This document shows positions 61,852 to 64,000 of a stretch of DNA of 64,000 bases, one piece after another. A program made the position numbers and the translations under genes. This stretch comes from Streptomyces violens. GTDB taxonomy: Bacteria; Actinomycetota; Actinomycetes; Streptomycetales; Streptomycetaceae. The stretch covers positions 1 to 64,000 of the forward strand of contig NZ_JOBH01000011.1 in assembly GCF_000717745.1 (NCBI RefSeq), written 5' to 3'. The notes under the pieces are model-generated. The model did not search any database. It saw nothing but the letters and a program-made list of their open reading frames with translations, and had not been told where the DNA came from. Position 1 is the first letter of the stretch; every line of letters begins with the position of its first letter.

Positions 61852-63066
61852 CTACTGGTTCGCGAACTTCTCGCTGACGCCCTCGTACACGCCCTTGGCC
61901 TCCGCGCCCAGGTGCGGCCCGGCCAGCCAGTCGGCGGTCACCGGCCCGATCGAGGTGTTGGACACCAGCGCAGTCCGGCCCTGCTGGTCCTTGGCGAACC
62001 ACGGCCCGCCGGACGAACCGGCCGTCATCGTGCAGCCGATGCGGTACATCGTGGGCTGCGCGGTGTCCAGCGAGAGCCGGCCGGGCCTCCCGGGGCACTG
62101 CTGCAGCGTCTGCCCGTCGAACGGCTTGGCGGCCGGGTAGCCCTGCGCGGTCAGCGACGCGATCTTCGGCACGGCCGGCGCGTTGAACTGCACCGGGTAG
62201 GCCGTCCCGACCGTCTCCTCCAGCGACTTGGTGTTGCCCGCCTCCGGCTTCACGTGCAGCACGGCGAAGTCGTACGGCGCGCCCTGGCCACCGGTCTTCG
62301 CGCCCTCGTCGATCCACTGCTGCGAGGTCTGCGCCGCGTCGGCCCAGAACACGCCCTTCGGGGCCAGCTGCTCCTTCGTCGCGCCCTGCAGCTCGGCGGC
62401 GGACCTGCCGCTGTCGTTGTACGAGGGCACGAAGGCGATGTTGCGGTACCAGCCGCCGCTCTTGCCGGCGTGCACGCAGTGGCCCGCCGTCCACACCATG
62501 TTCGACTTGCCCGGGTGCGCCGGGTCCTCGACCACCGCGCCCGAGCAGACCATCGAGCCCTCGGGGCTGTCGAAGAACACCTTGCCGACGCCGGGCGCGC
62601 TCTCGCTGTACGGGGCGCTCACCGGCTGCGCCCGCACGGGTGCCGGCTCGGGATCGGTGACGCCCTGGTCACCGGAGATGTCCTCCGGCTCGACCGGCTC
62701 GGTGGGCTGCTCGGCGTCCTTCATCCGGTCCGGGTCCCACAGCCCCTTGATGTAGGGGTTCACGAACTGGCCGGCCTCACGCAGCCACTTCTTCTTGTCC
62801 CAGTTCTTCCACTCGCCGTGCTTCCAGTCGTCCAGGTTCACGCCGAGGTCCTTGAGCTTGTCCTGCAGCTCCTTGGGGATCTTCAGCTCGCCGCCGCCCG
62901 GCTGGTCCACGGCCGACTGGTCCGGCTGCGAACCGGCGCTGTCGTCCGAGGGGCCGCAGGCGGTGGCGGTCAGCGCCAGCGCGCCGACCAGCGCGGCCGC
63001 GGCGACACCGCGCGTGGTTCGGCGTCCGGCACGTGGCCGGGCGGCGGACAGGCGGATGGATCGCAT
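61852..63066 (-). CDS. Secreted trypsin-like serine protease (lipoprotein)
   Basis: A 404-aa extracytoplasmic serine protease. The signal peptide ends in the lipobox LTATAC with Cys37 lipidated. An acidic/Lys-rich linker (about 40-140) precedes the trypsin-like domain. The catalytic triad is visible: His in WTAGHCVHAG, Asp in YDFAVLHV, and Ser in MTAGSSGGPWF. Cysteines near 180 and 340 probably form disulfides. It is divergent from the class-III aminotransferase and convergent with hflX. Substrate unknown. Confidence 0.88.
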   Translation of the reverse strand: MRSIRLSAARPRAGRRTTRGVAAAALVGALALTATACGPSDDSAGSQPDQSAVDQPGGGELKIPKELQDKLKDLGVNLDDWKHGEWKNWDKKKWLREAGQFVNPYIKGLWDPDRMKDAEQPTEPVEPEDISGDQGVTDPEPAPVRAQPVSAPYSESAPGVGKVFFDSPEGSMVCSGAVVEDPAHPGKSNMVWTAGHCVHAGKSGGWYRNIAFVPSYNDSGRSAAELQGATKEQLAPKGVFWADAAQTSQQWIDEGAKTGGQGAPYDFAVLHVKPEAGNTKSLEETVGTAYPVQFNAPAVPKIASLTAQGYPAAKPFDGQTLQQCPGRPGRLSLDTAQPTMYRIGCTMTAGSSGGPWFAKDQQGRTALVSNTSIGPVTADWLAGPHLGAEAKGVYEGVSEKFANQ

Positions 63067-63424
63067 GACTGGATTCCCCCTGGGTGTGTTCGTCGACCGC
63101 TGCGACGATCGTCCGGCGAGCGCATTCGCGACCGTCCGGCGACTGTTGGCGATCGGTATGGACTTGTTCGGACCGATCCGTCGGTTCTGGTGGCCGGTCC
63201 GGAATGCAGAGCCCCACTATGCCGGTGCCGTGGGGGACGGCACCGGGCGGGTCCGCGGTTCCGGTCGCCAAGGATCTTTGGTGAGGCCGTGATCCGGTGC
63301 TCGTGACGTCGTTGGTACGTACGGGGGACGGCCGGTCCGTGTTCACGGGGCGGCTGACAGAGCCGGTGACCGGCGCCGACGAGCGCGCCGGGAGCCCGTG
63401 GAACAGCAGGAGGACAACACCGCC
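63067..63424. promoter_or_regulatory. Divergent region, protease/aminotransferase, with 7-bp inverted repeat
   Basis: A 358-bp gap with no supported gene. GATCGGT (63151-63157) and ACCGATC (63172-63178) form a perfect inverted repeat with a 14-nt spacer, a possible operator or RNA hairpin. No DmdR/IdeR iron box (TTAGGTTAGGCTNACCTAA type) is visible, although the aminotransferase family is often linked to siderophore synthesis. AGGAGG (63408-63413) precedes the GTG of the next gene by 11 nt. Confidence 0.4.
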
Positions 63425-64000
63425 GTGGCCCTGACTCAGCCTCCGCCGATGGCACCGCCGCTGGACCGTGAACAGATCCTGCGGAGGCAGTCGCTCCGCG
63501 AGTCCGCCGCCCGCACGTATGCGCGTTCGCTGCCCGTCGTCCCGGTCCGCGCCCGCGGGCTGACGATCGAGGGGGCGGACGGCCGCCGTTACCTCGACTG
63601 CCTCTCCGGCGCCGGCACGCTCGCGCTCGGGCACAACCACCCCGTTGTGCTCGAAGCGATTCGCGCCGTCCTGGACTCCGGTGCGCCCCTGCACGTCCTG
63701 GACCTCGCCACCCCCGTCAAGGACGCCTTCACCACCGAGCTGTTCGCCACCCTGCCGCGGGAGCTGGCCGAGCACGGGAAGGTGCAGTTCTGCGGCCCGG
63801 CCGGCACGGACGCGGTCGAGGCCGCGCTGACGCTCGTACGGACAGCGACCGGACGCGACGGCCTGATGGCCTTCACCGGCGCGTACCACGGCATGACGGC
63901 GGGGGCGCTCGCCGCGTCCGGGGGCGCGCGGGACACCTCCGTGACCCGGCTGCCGTATCCGTACGCCTATCGCTGCCCGTTCGGGACCGGCGGAGGAGGC
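63425..64000 (+). CDS. Class III aminotransferase (diaminobutyrate-2-oxoglutarate type), 5' part
   Basis: At least 192 residues, cut by the window end. The N-terminus has RQSLRESAARTYARSLPVVPVRARGLTIEGADGRRYLDCLSGAGTLALGHNHPVVLEAI across the class III aminotransferase opening, then the PLP-binding region FCGPAGTDAVEAALTLVRTATGR and AFTGAYHGMTAGALAASGG. This matches diaminobutyrate aminotransferases; the active-site Lys is beyond the window. GTG 63425 is chosen with AGGAGG upstream (11 nt, rather long); an ATG 24 nt later is also possible. In S. coelicolor this position starts a siderophore-type gene set; context to the right is not visible. Confidence 0.88.
   Translation, partial: MALTQPPPMAPPLDREQILRRQSLRESAARTYARSLPVVPVRARGLTIEGADGRRYLDCLSGAGTLALGHNHPVVLEAIRAVLDSGAPLHVLDLATPVKDAFTTELFATLPRELAEHGKVQFCGPAGTDAVEAALTLVRTATGRDGLMAFTGAYHGMTAGALAASGGARDTSVTRLPYPYAYRCPFGTGGGG

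Noticed and set aside
63067..63424. Iron box for a siderophore cluster
   Set aside because: No TTAGGTTAGGCT-like dyad was found in this interval.

Overview
The window is a high-GC (about 70%) actinobacterial chromosome segment. Codon use, leaderless genes, GTG/TTG starts and gene order all point to Streptomyces. The order osaC-osaA-osaB, ftsK, rimO-pgsA-cinA-clgR, dps, nei, lhr, recA-recX, gluABCD-gluRK, miaB, miaA, dapF, rshA, hflX matches the conserved core-chromosome order of S. coelicolor. I recognised this from family and synteny knowledge; no search was run. There are no IS elements, prophages, CRISPR arrays or integration scars that I can support.

Layout. 1-1120: the 3' end of an rRNA operon (5S rRNA plus terminator), a shortened DegT-like aminotransferase gene and a tRNA-Thr(GGT). 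1170-10534: the osmo-stress locus, with osaC (anti-sigma kinase/PAS/GAF/PP2C phosphatase) divergent from osaA (1832-aa hybrid histidine kinase with ten tandem 92-residue HAMP-type repeats) and osaB (response regulator). 10726-18606: ftsK, a RodZ-like membrane HTH protein, the overlapping rimO-pgsA-cinA operon, clgR and a dps-family gene. 18845-27144: a small membrane protein, nei, lhr, and an AraC regulator with azlCD. 27192-31422: an MFS transporter and an alkylsulfatase-type metallo-beta-lactamase, translationally coupled and divergent from a PucR regulator. 31401-35977: a toroid-fold protein, a DUF3046 protein, an AI-2E family permease, then SOS-controlled recA-recX. 36175-37483: cysteine dioxygenase and rhodanese preceded by a Cys-ending leader peptide. 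37516-39480: an FAD monooxygenase. 39694-46650: the glutamate ABC transporter gluABCD, the GluR-GluK two-component system and an orphan TAXI binding protein. 46765-50063: a leaderless marR coupled to a FUSC-family membrane protein. 50157-63066: tRNA modification (miaB, miaA), lysine/peptidoglycan synthesis (dapF), ppGpp metabolism (rshA), ribosome rescue (hflX), and secreted proteases. 63425 to the end: the start of a class-III aminotransferase that runs off the window.

Most of the window is housekeeping and stress physiology. The least explained parts are: the metallo-beta-lactamase/MFS/PucR locus, with a perfect operator-like palindrome and a ribosome-binding-site hairpin; the leader-peptide-controlled cysteine dioxygenase operon; the MarR-FUSC pair, in which the FUSC protein has a fused C-terminal beta-sandwich-like domain; the TAXI protein beside the glutamate sensor; and the araC gene that runs 364 bp into azlC. 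I found no single system here that I would claim to be new.
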